Source: Paraspadella gotoi (Eukaryota > Chaetognatha). From it: 64,000 nucleotides of DNA. The DNA lies in the NCBI GenBank assembly GCA_051294375.1, contig CM119268.1:11366200-11430199 (forward strand), written 5' to 3'. Positions 36,637 to 50,747 of this stretch are shown here, piece by piece; the stretch's first letter is position 1; every line of letters starts with the position of its first letter. The notes under the pieces are model-generated. The model made no database searches. It had not been told where the DNA came from and saw nothing but the letters and a program-made list of their open reading frames with translations. The translations under genes and the position numbers were made by a program.

Positions 36637-37349
36637 CTTATTTATTAATAAGGCGATAAAATTATATCGCGCTATGTTTGTATTATTGCATTGCTCTTTC
36701 TATATAAATGACATTTTTTTCTCGATTCGAAGTGACAATCGCTACATTTTATTATATTAAAAGNNNNNNNNNNAAATCGCACAGTCCAACTCTGATGGTG
36801 TTGATCACCGCGACCCAGACCCCCATGTCCTACGCCTGGAGTTGGATCTTTTTCGGCCAAAGTTTAAACGCCGTCAAGATCGTCGGCATCTCGCTCGTCA
36901 TCGCCGCCGTCGTCGTCGTCATTGTCGGCAACAGCGGAAACGTTTCGGCCGACGAGGAGGAAGAGCCGGAGGAAGAGGAGATGCCGTTGAAGGATGAGAA
37001 CACGCGGGACGAAGGACGTTCACGTTAACTTATTTATTAATAAGGCGNNNNNNNNNNTTTATTATATTAGAAGGCTGTACTTTCAAAAAGCGAAAAGCTA
37101 GTGAAAAAAAAAAGGAGGAATTTTTGTGTAATTTTTTATTCTTATAAGTTATCAATCGCCTTGGCGATTCGGCTCTTAAAAAATCCTTCGTCTTTGTATA
37201 TTCTTAACAAAAAGGAATGGACGGTCTGAGATTCAGCTCGAGACGACTTTGAAGCGCCTCAGTTATAATAACTTATATTATGAAATTGGTATTATATATT
37301 ATAATAACTTATATTATAACTCATCCATGTCGCTCCATATTCTGGATCT
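36637..37349. other. Intergenic, with an assembly duplication of the transporter A last exon
   Basis: Ten-N gaps at 36764-36773 and 37048-37057 enclose 36774-37047, a near-identical copy of 36381-36654. The rest is AT-rich without a gene. Confidence 0.75.
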
Positions 37350-39334
<1,985 letters not shown>

Positions 39335-40515
39335 ATGCTTTTTTTAAATGGATAATTAACCTAAAAAATTAATCAAATGTGCAGACGGTTTTTTTGGATC
39401 GAGAATAGATCTGAGGACCGGCCAACTTAAACGAATATTAACCAGCTTACAACAGTCTCAGACAGACCCAAAGTCATTCAGATGTTTGATTTTTTAAACA
39501 ATTTCGGTTTTTGTTTATTTTCATTTTGGTTTCACTGTTTTTACACAAGCTACTTTTTGATTAAAAAATAGTCGATGAAAATCTTTCAAAGAAAAAAAGA
39601 CCACTCCTAAACTATTGAATGTTCAGTGTTCTTGGGAGAAAAACTCTTTCGGAATCGTATTCGAGTATAGAAAAGTGAAAGAAAACAGCGCTTAAAAAGA
39701 AAAAAAAGTTTGATCCAAATACGGGGGAAAAAAACGGAAAAAAAAAAGCATGCTGAAGAATTCACCACTATAAATATATATATTCAGCGATTTACCCAAA
39801 GAAAAGAAGTCTCGTCAGGATAATTACAAATTTAAGAGTCATTGCTCGCAGTCGGGATTAGTGATTTGGTTTCTTTTAATTGATCAATGTGAGATCACTC
39901 ATCTAATGTATTTCAAAGCGGTTCTAAACCACAGAGCTCTCATTTCATTAGTTTTTTTCTAGTACAAAAACCTGTTAGTGCAATATAAATATTGAATTTA
40001 AATATTGCTGAAAGATTAACCTGCGTTGGAATCCGCGATAATAACCCGAACCCAAGTACGCAATTGTTAACACCCTATAGAATAGAAAGAAAGATTTAAA
40101 ACCCGTTAAACGTGATCCAGAACCTTTTGTCATTTCCCAACCACGATACCAAAAGAAGTCATTGATCGCTCTCAGAAAATACAAGTAATAAATTGAAAGA
40201 AAAAAAATTTCAACAACCTATCCCAATTTATTTTTCAGTTTATGGTTAACCTTGATTTAAATAAAGATATGTGGAATATACTTTAAAAAAGATAAAAGGA
40301 AGCCAGAATTAAAAAAAAAGAACAAAACAACATCCGCTGTTCGTTGATTCGTATATTACAATAAAGAACGTTATTAATTAACGATCGAGCGAGGTGAATT
40401 TTTTTCCCAAATAAAAAAAGGAAACCATATCGGTAAAACGAGGGGACCCTAGTTTTTTGTCTCGTCAGGCTATCAAAAACGATACTCCCTCCGTCTTCAT
40501 TTGAAACCGACCATA
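39335..40515. other. Divergent intergenic region (O-methyltransferase / SDF4-like)
   Basis: Separates the two start codons at 39334 (minus) and 40516 (plus), so it should hold both promoters. AT-rich. I see no clear TATA box or other site that I would defend, and no gene. Confidence 0.5.
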
Positions 40516-43500
40516 ATGCTCATTTCTGCGGAATCTCCTCATTTACGTTTATTACATACTATCCTCAAGACTTGTTTTGCAGGTATGGTTACAAAGAAAA
40601 CTATTTTTTTTCGTAAAAAACTACGTAAGCACTAAGTCAGGGTGTATATAAAAATAATTCTTGGTTACTTTACAGTTTACGTCGTTTTTACGAGTTTGTC
40701 GGAAAAAGGGCTGTCGATTGCAATAGAAGAAAAGAGTAGTTCCACAAAAGTAATTAAAAAGCTACCAGATGATCATCTCGGCGGTGCAAATAAAAGTTTG
40801 AAAATGATACTTTAATGAAACTTTAATTTTTTAGTTGGAGGCGGATGTCTACGTTAATAAAGAATATAATCATGAAGTGTAAGTTTAACAAGTGTAAGCA
40901 AACAACGTAACAAAATAGTAGTTAAACTAATGATATTATCTCATACTAGTTTTTAGACTAATTCTTCTACTGGGGTGGGACCCTATATCGAGACAAAACT
41001 TAACCTCCTGCCCTGTCTGAACGATTTGAGATACAATAATAAAATGAGTGGTAAACATTTTTTTCTGGCTCTTGACTTTTATATACAATGAAACCCAAAA
41101 AATTTTTAAGCAACTACAAGGCGTCGTGGATGTTTTCAAAAGAGGCGTTTTTATGCGCGAGCATTGTATTGCATATGATACAAGGCTTACAAGCCATACT
41201 TATTAATTTTTTTTTCAGGTAAGTAAGAAAATTTTATGAAGATTTTAACAAATATGCTTAAATCGTCAAATACTGTATTTTTTTACCGTTTCGACACTTT
41301 TATTATGCATTATGCATTTTTTACCGTTTTGACCCTTTCATTATGATTAACTTAATTATCTGACAATATCGTTAATAAATTTTTTGATAGAAATAAGTTT
41401 TAATAAAAATTAAACTATAACAGTAACTTACCCTAACCTTACCGACTTACTTTCCCTCTATGGTCTTGTGAATATGTTCGGTCAGACGTAATATATTTGA
41501 GCTGTTAAAGAACAGACAATTCACAATCTTTTAACATTTGCTAAAGCCTAAACTATATTAATTTTACATAAATCATTTTTTTCTGGTTTTATTAGGTTTT
41601 TAGGAAACTTAATCAAAAAAGGGACGCTCGAATTTAGCCTGATAGAGGAATATCGAAAGATGATCGTCATGTTTCATGAAATGGACACTGGCCAAGATCA
41701 TCGCCTTTCTATTCAAGTGAGCGATACGCCGAAGCGGTCTGACTCTTGCGTCAAGACACAGAAACGCACGCATAAATATTTTATTGTATTTTTCTTTTAT
41801 AATTTATGTTTATGTTAATTGTTAATTTAAATTTACGATCATCTGGGACGCCCCCACGGTTAGCGACATCGTTGATATTGAAGGAGGAAAATAACTTACA
41901 CGAGAAGTCTAGAACACCTTGAACTCGCCGGTTCCTGTTTTCTGCCCGATTCATAGTGCGAATATTATTAAGTTTGCTTCTTTTCTAGGAACTAACAGTT
42001 TGGATACATGATAGAATTATCGAACACCACGATCAACTTCAAAAAAACTCTTCCGAGTTATTTAAAAAACTCGACCCCAACGGCGAAGGCTTCGTAGAGT
42101 GGAACGCTTATGTTGGAATGCTATTAGGTGGTGGTTACTTAAATGGTACGTTTATTCTTAATTTAAATGTTTTTGGGTTCTTTGAAGGTTTTTTAGGCTT
42201 TAATTTGGTAATCTCAATATTTAGCGTTGTGTGTAGCGTTAGTGTATGTGTAACAAAGCGTGGTAAAAATTTAAAAATAAAATTGACTTTTATCATCAAG
42301 ATTATGTCAGTAAGATTTTTTTTCAGTGCCTCTCATTAACTAATAACTAATTACCAATAAGAAATATTGTCTATCTTATCTGTCTATTGTACAATCTTTT
42401 GTTTCATATTTTGAAAACATTTACTGGAAAGATAAACAACGGAAGAAGCGAGAGAGAGGCAGAGATTTTTAGTCATTCCATTTTGTTCTTCATTACATTA
42501 GCGAGATATCAACTGTTCTTAATCTTATTTTGTTTCAATTAATTCGGTAAACTGCACGACAAATCAACAATTATTTCAGGTAACTCCACTAAACCAGACT
42601 AGTCAAAATATGCAAAACCAAGCTCTCTAATTGACATCTATAGGGGGGGTGGTCAAAGGTCAAAGGGCACGTCTCGTTACCTTAGTCACAAAGATCTCTT
42701 TCAACGAAATACACAGTGAAGCCTTAGTCGTCGTCGTCGGCATTCTTTTCTCTCTTTTGATTCAAATCGTGCGCCTAAAAAAGTTTTGAAATTGTCTAAA
42801 GGCCATCTAATTCTATCATTTTTCGGCTTCTCTTTGCTTATAACGAGAAGTTTCTTCTACCCCGACAGGAACCGACACTGCATTGCCCGACGAGCGAAGC
42901 AAGTGGGAAAAATTCGACCAAACACCAGGCGATAATAAATTAACTTACAAAGAATTTACCGCCTTTTTTCATCCGGCATTAGATCCTGAAACGGAGGTAA
43001 AGCATGTACACTATTATTAGTTTATTATTATTAGTTTTGAATCGACGTACGTATAATTATAATGAATATACGACCTGCACTAAACCCTTTAACAAAAAAT
43101 ATAATTAATTTATTCTTATTTTAAAATTATTTATATTTTTTTAGTTTAGAATACAAATTATAATAATTTTTTAAAAGTTGCTAAGTTTTGATTTACTACG
43201 TGAGGTTCTGGACTGAAAAGTTAAATAAAAGTAAACTAGTTTGAGCAAACATTGAAGGATCTGCCCACGGTCATTAGCGGTAATTAATTAATTAATTATT
43301 AATTAATTAATACAAACTATATAAATTAAAATAATAATTTAATTAATAAATTAATTAATTTGATCCGAAACGTTTGTTTTTAGGTCTTTTAGACTAGTTA
43401 CATATACAAAATTCCAAGTCAATCAAATTTTTTGCATAATTTTTCATAATTCGATAATCTGAGATGATGTAGGTGAAGTTATCGGGATCGAACTTTAATC

Positions 43501-46046
43501 AAACTTTAATTTAGTTTTTACTTTTTAATTTGGTTTTATTTATTCATTGCATTTTTTAAGGACCAAGAATTTAGTAAAAAATATTTTTTAATGCAAAAAT
43601 AAAATAATGGATCATGTAAAAATTTAGGTAGGATCAACTAATTTTTTTTTGATAATTAATAAAATTTTATTTCCGCTACAATAAAAGATAGCAATATTTT
43701 TACCACTTTCCTGTCCAAAGAAAAATTTATGACTATCATCATTCAAATATCGTTGATGATAGACCCTTAAGCTTATGATATCATTTTTATCACTGTGTCC
43801 CCTTAAACGTTTTCCCATCATTGATCATCATATCAATAATTTGTTATCATCGTATCAACTATTCATCATCACATTTAAGTAAGTAGAAAGAGTTTTCAAC
43901 ATAAAACCACTACACCTTAAGATTTTTACTTAGGGGTACAGCCAATATGAATACTTTGTTTCTTTTTAAGAACTTCGCTGCCGCGATGATATCAGATTTC
44001 GATACGGATAATAGCGGAAATATTTCGTTTGCCGAGATAGCTTCTCCTTTACCAACTACGGAACCGCCTGACCGGAAATAGCTAAACTCGACAAAATTTT
44101 CATTGAAGAGATAAAACAGGCATTTAGGGATGACCTCGACAAGAATGGGGACGGCTTCGTCACCCAAAAGGAGTTAGAGGTGACTGTTAAACACGAAGAT
44201 GTCATGACTTTATTTTTACTGTACTAGGTGACACACTGAAACCCGCTGCTAGAAAAAAAAATCGCCATTGGCGAACCTATGTTTTTTATTTAAAAAAAAA
44301 GTTAAAATAATATGGCAATGAGCAGAAAAAGGTTACTTTTTAAAAATAGTTTTTCATTCAAAAAGTTCATTAATATTAAGATAACTGTTCAATTAAAAAT
44401 TGTTAAAGAGACGGTTTGGAATAATTATTAATTTATTATTATCTATTTTAATTTAGTTTTTCTTAAGCTTTTTTGATATTTATATCAATAATAATTGGTT
44501 ATATTATTATAATTAAAATAAATAAGATATTTAAAAAAATATATTTTATTATTTTAATTTTGATATCTTAAATTAAATTATTTTGATTATATATTTTTAA
44601 ATGTATTATTCTTTTTTCTAAAAGCTTTCAGAAGATATTAATATTGATAAAGTATTGTAAAAGTTTTTTAATAAATGTTTAGAAAGTTAGATAAAGGGGT
44701 TAAAGAAAAAAATTTTGAGTTTTAAAATGAAAAATAATTTTTAAGGAAACCTTTCTCCGCTCATTGCCAAATCAAATCAAAACCAATTAATATAAAATTT
44801 GGATATATAAATGATTTTGGCTTTTATTAGAAAAAAAAATTTTAAATTATGGCGATTTTTTTTTAGCAGTGGGGTATTGTGTGTTACCTTATACAGGGAG
44901 GTCCATCTCTTTTAGGATTAATTTTAAAAAATCGTTTTGACGGGTAAATAAAAAATTATTAAATGAAAATTGGTGCTTTTTTAAAAAGTTGTAATAACTT
45001 TACAATCAATTAAAGAGATTCACATTTGGTAACCATAACCTTCAAGTGGCCAGAAAAGACGGGATATGCTTTTGGGACCGTGCCCATTAGGAATGCTATC
45101 ATTTCTGCCATTATTGTTATTGTCAGAAAGTCAACAATTTTACAGGGGATGCGTGAGACATTTTGCTTCTCTGTCCGACATTTTCATTAATCAGGGGGAT
45201 TGCAGTCAGAAAAACTGCGCGGCCAAAAGTTAGAAGTCACTATCCTTCATCTGAATTTTCGTTAAAATTTTTTTAAATTTTGTAAAGAAGCAGAGCAAAG
45301 AATTTTGACATGTCATACAATTACAGTAGTTGCTGATGAATTTTTCCAAAAATTTTTATATCGATTAAAAAATTTTACTTAGTTTTCAAAAATTTTTTTT
45401 TTCTTTTATCTTAAACCGTTTACGTGCTGTAAACACAAAAGTTAGTCCCATTAGACCTGGACCTCCCTGTACTTTAATGTTTTCAGAGAATTATGATGGC
45501 CGCTTTTAACTCGATTGAGGCCGATTTGTTTTAATTCTCTTTTACTCGGGTATTTTAGTCGGGTATTGCAATATGTTCACCGCGCCTATAAGCATGTAAC
45601 CTTCAGTCGTGACTCGGTGGCTCATTGAGTAAAACCCTCAGCTCATGACCATAAAGTCCCGATATCGATCCCCAATGGTACCTACTTTGCGGGAAGCTTG
45701 AGGACGTCCGTAAACCGCCTTGGGGGCGTGAAAAACCCTCAAGAGGGGGTTATAGAAGTTGCAAATAATCATCTTCAGCCCACTTAGCGCCTTATCCTTT
45801 CAATTAATTCAAGGCTCTTTACGCAGTCGTGTTCAGAATGGATTTTTATTATTTTTAATTTAAGAATTAATATTTTAATTTCAGGATTATTTAGACCCTC
45901 GTCACCTTCATTACGCTGAAATGGAAGCAACCTATCTCCTTAGAGTTTCGGACATCGATCATGATAACGAATTGTCTGAGTTAGAAATGCTTTACAATTT
46001 TTCGCTTTTTGCTAAATCGAACTTATACACTGAAGAAGGAAGCTAA
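40516..46046 (+). CDS. SDF4-like: SDF4/Cab45-like EF-hand calcium-binding protein of the secretory pathway
   Basis: Exons: 40516-40582, 40676 to about 40786, 40835-40878, 41596-41716, 41989-42145, 42869-42996, 43971-44179 and 45885-46046. Cab45 is a Golgi-lumen calcium protein that sorts secretory cargo. The leader LRLLHTILKTCFAVYVVF spans the first two exons. KKLPDDHLGG and NKEYNHEVFLG match the vertebrate PPDHLNGV and NKDFHRKVFLG segments. EF-hand loops are visible as EMDTGQDHRLSI, KLDPNGEGFVEW, DFDTDNSGNISF, DLDKNGDGFVTQ and DIDHDNELSELE, then the C-terminal DYLDPRHLHYAEMEA, as in Cab45 (DYMDPMNEYNALNEA). Two breaks exist: the end of the second exon is not phase-compatible with the third as drawn, and one base appears missing near 44076-44081. 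Confidence 0.82.
44225..44891. mobile_element. MITE-like element with GGTGACACAC termini
   Basis: The left end GGTGACACACTGAAACCCGC at 44227 matches the complement of the right end (GTGTGTTACCT at 44889), and the match continues to a (A)8TCGCC block on both sides. TA at 44225-44226 and 44890-44891 would be the target duplication. No transposase frame. It lies in the last intron of the SDF4-like gene. The right half is also present at about 49870-50275. Confidence 0.65.
44892..45471. mobile_element. Tc1/mariner-type non-autonomous element with CAGGGAGGTCC termini
   Basis: TA-CAGGGAGGTCCA at 44892 and its inverted complement TGGACCTCCCTG-TA ending at 45471 delimit about 576 bp. The TA target duplication and CAGGG start are typical of mariner-like elements. 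It abuts the preceding element directly. No open transposase was seen. Confidence 0.65.
45606..45790 (+). mobile_element. tRNA-like SINE (family 2)
   Basis: GACTCGGTGGCTCATTGAGT resembles a pol III A box region (TGGCTCATTGAG). GATATCGATCCCC, 35-40 bases on, resembles a B box. The body continues with CGCCTTGGGGGCGTGAA and ends near CATCTTCAG. It cannot fold as a normal tRNA over its whole length, so a SINE head is more likely than a tRNA gene. Confidence 0.5.
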
Positions 46047-46872
46047 CGTCGTAAATTTTGTCAATCAATTGTACCGTATTTTCTATAAATATATTACTTG
46101 TATTTAGTACTAATAATAAATTCCACCCTTAAATTAAAATTAGTTTTATTTTAAGCACTACGATTTAAAAAAAATTATTGTACAATTTGAAACTTGAAAC
46201 GAGTTAAAATAGCTTAAATTTTCAGATTAAATATAATAAATATAAGTTATTTATTTAGCTTCGACTTAGTAGTTTCGATGGCAGAGGAACACGTGGATTT
46301 TTTATATACGAACGTGGGAAAAAAATCAGTTGGAGTCGCATTTTGTTTGCTTTCAGCCACTGGATTATTTCGATCTAAATAAAATGAAATATCTTTGGAT
46401 TTTTTTTATTTGTAGTGTATACGAACTCAAAAATTTAAAAAAATATTAATGCAAACCGTTGTCGCTTTTCCTAAACAACCCGCGTCGCCGCAAGAAAAAT
46501 ACATTTTACAGAATCGTCCTATAAAAACTGACAATTACTACATTTAAATAAAGAGGTATTTCATAACTGATTTTGTCATTACTGACTACCATCATTGACG
46601 ATTGTGTTAACAAATCTAAACGAGAGTCCCAGTTAGTGTAAACTGCTACAGCCACCTCATTATTGTTCAGTGTTCAATTGAACTGTTCAATGTTCAGTGA
46701 TTTATTAGTTAATTAAATTATTTATTAATTAACGAATTTATTATTTAGTTTTCTATCAAGAATCTCCGGCTTTTAAAGTTTCGATTGGTTTTCCACGACG
46801 GCACATGAACCCTTCTCGTTATTTTCGACATCTCTTCGCGCATTCTGTCGCGCATTCGATAATCAATCGACG
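46047..46872. other. Intergenic, AT-rich
   Basis: 3' UTR of the SDF4-like gene, then the upstream region of transporter B. No gene, repeat family or recognisable site was found beyond the polyadenylation signal. Confidence 0.5.
46115..46120 (+). promoter_or_regulatory. Candidate polyadenylation signal AATAAA (SDF4-like gene)
   Basis: Hexamer about 70 bases after the stop at 46044-46046, with no other gene before transporter B. Confidence 0.55.
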
Positions 46873-48859
46873 ATGTCATTCGTCAATTCCGCGCTTTACT
46901 CGAATCCGCGCGCCGAGTGCGTATTTCTTGCGCTCGTGTCGGCGATCACGTGGTCTTTCTTCGATCTCATGTCTGGTGTTAACGCCCCGGTAGACGTTTA
47001 TCTCATAGTCATCTTCATCGGCCTTGGCATCACGGCGACGGGCGTTTGCGGCGGGATCTTCGGCGGGGGGCGGAAAGCGGTCTTAGGGGCGCTGACCGAG
47101 ACGTCATGGAAGGGCGTCGTCGCGGTGGGCGTGGGCGCGAGCTGTTCGATGCTCGATAATCTCTTGTATATCATCGCGCAAAAGGTAAAAATGAACGACG
47201 GTTTTTGGCGTGATAATTTGTAGGGTTAGATATCTGATTAAAAGTATTTTGTTTAGGAAATAGTACGTAGTACGTAGGGAGATAATGCTGTTGACTGCTT
47301 ACTATAAAAACTATAAAAACATTATTGGTAAAATTTTTTTTTCGCCGACTCAATGGGGTGAGTAAAAAATTTAGAATGATTACATGCTCAAACGAAAATT
47401 TATACATTTTGAAGTATACTTTCAATGGACAAAACATTTTTTCTGTGGCTCTATACCTAAATAATTATTTTTTTAATATTTATTTATAAATAGGAAAGTC
47501 CAAATTTTTTTTCGATAATTTTTAAATTTTAAGACCAGATTCAGATAGCTCATAAAGAGTTGTCTACACAAAGTATAATTCTTTTTTAAATATTTTCATG
47601 ATAAGCAAGTCAAAAATAAGAAAAACCATAAAAATCATCATCATCATCATCTTTGGATGATTATCAGTTTTTTTACATTTTCACATAGAAAAGGTAAGAA
47701 TTTTTAAGAGCTGTAATTATATTTCTTGTTTAACTTTTAATGCTCTATCAGAATCCATCAAAAAATTGTAAGATTTCCAAAAAAAATTTTATAATGTAAA
47801 AAAAGACAAGTAATTTTTAATGTATTAATCAAGACGTATAATGTAAATTTTTTTTGGAAAATGATTGCTTAAATATTTAGTCAAGACAACTAAAAATATT
47901 TTGCTAATAGTCAAAATTTTATATTATCTCTGGAGTTGGTCCCTAACTGGAAGTTTTGTTTTTTTTTTAAATATTTAAAAATAAATATAAAAAAAATTAA
48001 ATTATTACCCAGTTATCTTAACCCTAAACCCTAATTACCCCTAACCCTAATCACCCTTAACCCTAAACCACCCCTAACCCGAGTCGGCGAAAATAAAATT
48101 ATGCTACTAATTAGTATATAATTTATCTGAACGTCACCATTTTCTCAGTACGTTCCCGTCGGCGACGTGGCCCTATTCTTCTACCTCAGTTTCCTCTACA
48201 CTTCCTTCGTCGAATCCGCGTGGCGTCGTCGTCGCCCCTCGATTGTTCGCTTCGTTTGTCTTGTCCTCTGCGCGGGCGGCCTCCTCCTCGTCACCCAACC
48301 CTCCTTCCTCTTCCACAGCTCCTCCAACACTTCCTCCGCCTCCTCCTTCGGTTACCTCATGGCCTTCCTCACGGGACCCTTGTACTCGGCCAACGTGCTT
48401 CTCATCAGCGCCTTCAAGGAAATCCCCTGGTTTCTTTGGATCATCGTCCAAGGCGTCTTTCTCAACATCTGCGGCGTCGCGGGCGGCGCAGTCTCTGGCG
48501 TCGACTTTCGCCACGTTCTCGCATTCGGCGTCTCCTTGACGACGCAGTCTGCGCTCGACGCCGTCGGTCGCGGCTACGCGGTCTTGTCGACGCAAGCGTA
48601 CAGCGCCACCCTGGCGGCCGTCGTGGGCGTGACTCAGGTTCCGTTGTCTTACGTCTGGGGGTGGATCTGGTTGAGTGAGACGATGAACGTCGTCAAGGGG
48701 GTTGGGATCTTTGTCGTCCTCGGGAGCGTCCTCGTCGTCATCGTCGATTCGTCGCGGGAAAAGTGGGAGGAAGCGGAACAGAAGGAGAAAGAAGAGAAAA
48801 AAGAGGAGGAAAAAGAAAGTAATACGAAAGGAGAGAAGCAGTTGCTGAGATGCGACTGA
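46873..48859 (+). CDS. DMT/EamA-type membrane transporter B (paralogue of A)
   Basis: Two exons, 46873-47184 and 48149-48859, give 340 residues. Exon 1 is 312 nt, exactly as in transporter A, and encodes related sequence (ITWSFFDLMSG, LLYIIAQK). Exon 2 corresponds to exons 2-4 of A without introns: YVPVGDVALFFYLSFLYTSF, LLLVTQPSFLF, ISAFKEIPW, TQVPLSYVWGWIWLSETMNV and a charged tail (EKEEKKEEEKES). The C-terminal EamA-like repeat and many hydrophobic helices support a ten-TM transporter. The substrate is unknown. The intron carries a degenerate telomere-like run at 48021-48079. An overlapping antisense frame at 48173-48595 is a shadow. Confidence 0.7.
48021..48079 (-). repeat. Degenerate telomere-like repeat, intronic
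   Basis: Run of CCCTAA-type units (TTAACCCTAAACCCTAATTA, then CCCCTAACCCTAATC) in the intron of transporter B. The complementary G-rich type occurs at about 35955-36030. Confidence 0.55.
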
Positions 48860-48941
48860 ATTCGACTCGCGGGTAGATTTAAATTAAGACTCGTTCAAAA
48901 ATATACAAATGTTTTAAACTCTTTTATAAACATTTTTATTT

Positions 48942-48947
48942 AATAAA
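48942..48947 (+). promoter_or_regulatory. Candidate polyadenylation signal AATAAA (transporter B)
   Basis: Hexamer about 85 bases after the stop at 48857-48859. Confidence 0.55.
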
Positions 48948-49869
48948 AATTTTACATTATCTTTCACAATTTGATGAAAAATTTAAATAAGTTGGAATAA
49001 GTTATTCAATCTCATTTCCATTCGAATTTCAGTTCATTTTTTTTTCTCTCGTCTTTCTCCACAATTCTTCCACTTCTGTGTACACTTTCCTACTCAGTGA
49101 ATGGTATGAAAAGCTTGTTTGGAAACGTGCTTCCAAAGCAATCGTATTTCTGATCTTGTTTTTTTTTTTTTTTTTTTCGCGTTGAAACGTGAATTAAATT
49201 TGAGACGAAATACAGCAGGTTCAAAAATTTATAAAAGCTGAACAATATTTTAACAGATAACGTAAAACAATGCATTTCGTTACAAAAACTTTGTTAACCA
49301 TTTCGTGCAAAAGTAAATACGATCACAAAATTGAGCAGCGTATAGTGCAGAGAAAAATTGTTTAATATTTAACTAATTAGAAGTATACTAAAGGACTAAA
49401 GAAATTTGGTTACATTTATAAATTTACAATTTCCGTAATATCAGATCTTGTACAGAAAAATTTTTCGGGAAAAGGTTTGGCGTTTTAGCTCTTGCTATTA
49501 ATAAAACTGCAGGCAGCTTCAGAAAGCACGTAATAATTACCATTTCGTTCCTTGAAGATTTTGAATGAGCCTCTTGCCATTTTATTAAAAGCCACAGATA
49601 TACTAATGCAATGATTCGCCCCCCGACCCCTCGGCGACTGACTTGCCGCGACGGACGTAATACGAAATTTCCAGCGGATAAGTGGGAACGGCCGATAGAT
49701 GGACGATGGACAAACAAAAAAAAATCGTTTGATTTTGAAGTCTTAAAAGTTGAAAAACCATTCTTTTTTTTCGGTTTCTGAGGTAATTACGTATTTTAGT
49801 AATTACCTGGTATTTAATGATTAAAATGGATTCTAAAAATGAAAAGGTTTAAGATTTTTTTCATTTATA

Positions 49870-50275
49870 ATAAAAATAATCATACGTAATTTTGATATTA
49901 TTAAATATAACTATACAAATTTTTAATTTGATAATTATCTTAGTTCTATTACCTTTTTTGATTTAAAGCTGGATAGGTTAATTTTAATATTATGCCATTC
50001 TTTTCATATTTTTAAGAGCTTTCAGAAATGTAAAATTTTTCTAGAAAATATTTAGAAAGTTAGACAAACAGATTAATGAAAAAAATTTGAGTTTTAAAAT
50101 GAAAGACGATTTTGAAGGCAACTTTTTCCCGCTCATTGCCAAGTCAAATCAAAACCAATTAAAATAAAATTTGGATATATAAATGACTTTGGTTTTTACT
50201 TCAGAAAAAATCTTCACAAGTTTGCAAATGACGATTTTTTTTTTAGCGGCGGGTTGTCGTGTGTCACCTTGTACC
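49870..50275 (+). mobile_element. Second, 5'-truncated copy of the GGTGACACAC MITE-like element
   Basis: Aligned with 44490-44891 by eye: TTTAGAAAGTTAGA, GAGTTTTAAAATGAAA, CGCTCATTGCCAA, AAAACCAATTAA and the end GTGTGT(C/T)ACCTT. The left terminal repeat was not found. Confidence 0.6.
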
Positions 50276-50747
50276 AGGACTGGAGAAAAGACTACAAAGT
50301 TTTTGGGGGTTGTAGCTGGAACGTTGGACAAGGTTTTTGTAAAATGTGTGCGGCATTAAACGATGATAGTATTCCGAGGAAGTCTTACCAAGATCTGGAA
50401 AGTTTCTGGTCAAAAACGAACGATTGTTAGCTCGATGTTAATTCTCAATTGGATTGAATATTTTTAGTGCATAAACACTTAAACAGTGCACACCTCGACG
50501 GTATATGACACCTAGTCTGCTAATCCATCCATAAATCAATTTGTGAACTTAATACGTTAAACAAAAAGGATATCTACCATACACGTTTCAATAATTTGGT
50601 GTTAAAGGTCAATGGAAAAAACCTTGAAAAAGTCGTCACCAAATAACAATTTTCAGAGTTTTGGCCAAATCCGTTTCAGAAGAATGTTAACGTTACATTA
50701 GTACCTAAAATTAGTACAATACATAGGTACAATTAGTACCTACAATC

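Larger units (their letters stand above)
48860..50747. other. Intergenic between transporter B and the TRPM-like gene
   Basis: Convergent 3' ends. A poly(T) run lies near 49160. About 49870-50275 is a second copy of the right part of the element at 44225-44891, with the same TTTGGATATATAAATGA and CCGCTCATTGCCAA blocks and the same terminal GTGTGTCACCTT. No gene. Confidence 0.5.

Noticed and set aside
36708-37028. Third DMT transporter fragment between the gaps
   Set aside because: Near-identical copy of the last exon of transporter A bounded by ten-N gaps; best explained as an allelic duplicate in the assembly.
45606-45680. Genuine tRNA gene
   Set aside because: A- and B-box-like segments are present, but I could not fold consistent acceptor and anticodon stems; a SINE head is more likely.
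48021-48079. Chromosome end
   Set aside because: The telomere-like units are short and degenerate, and genes continue on both sides.
48173-48595. 140-codon antisense frame
   Set aside because: It is the shadow of transporter B's second exon, which has clear homology to transporter A.
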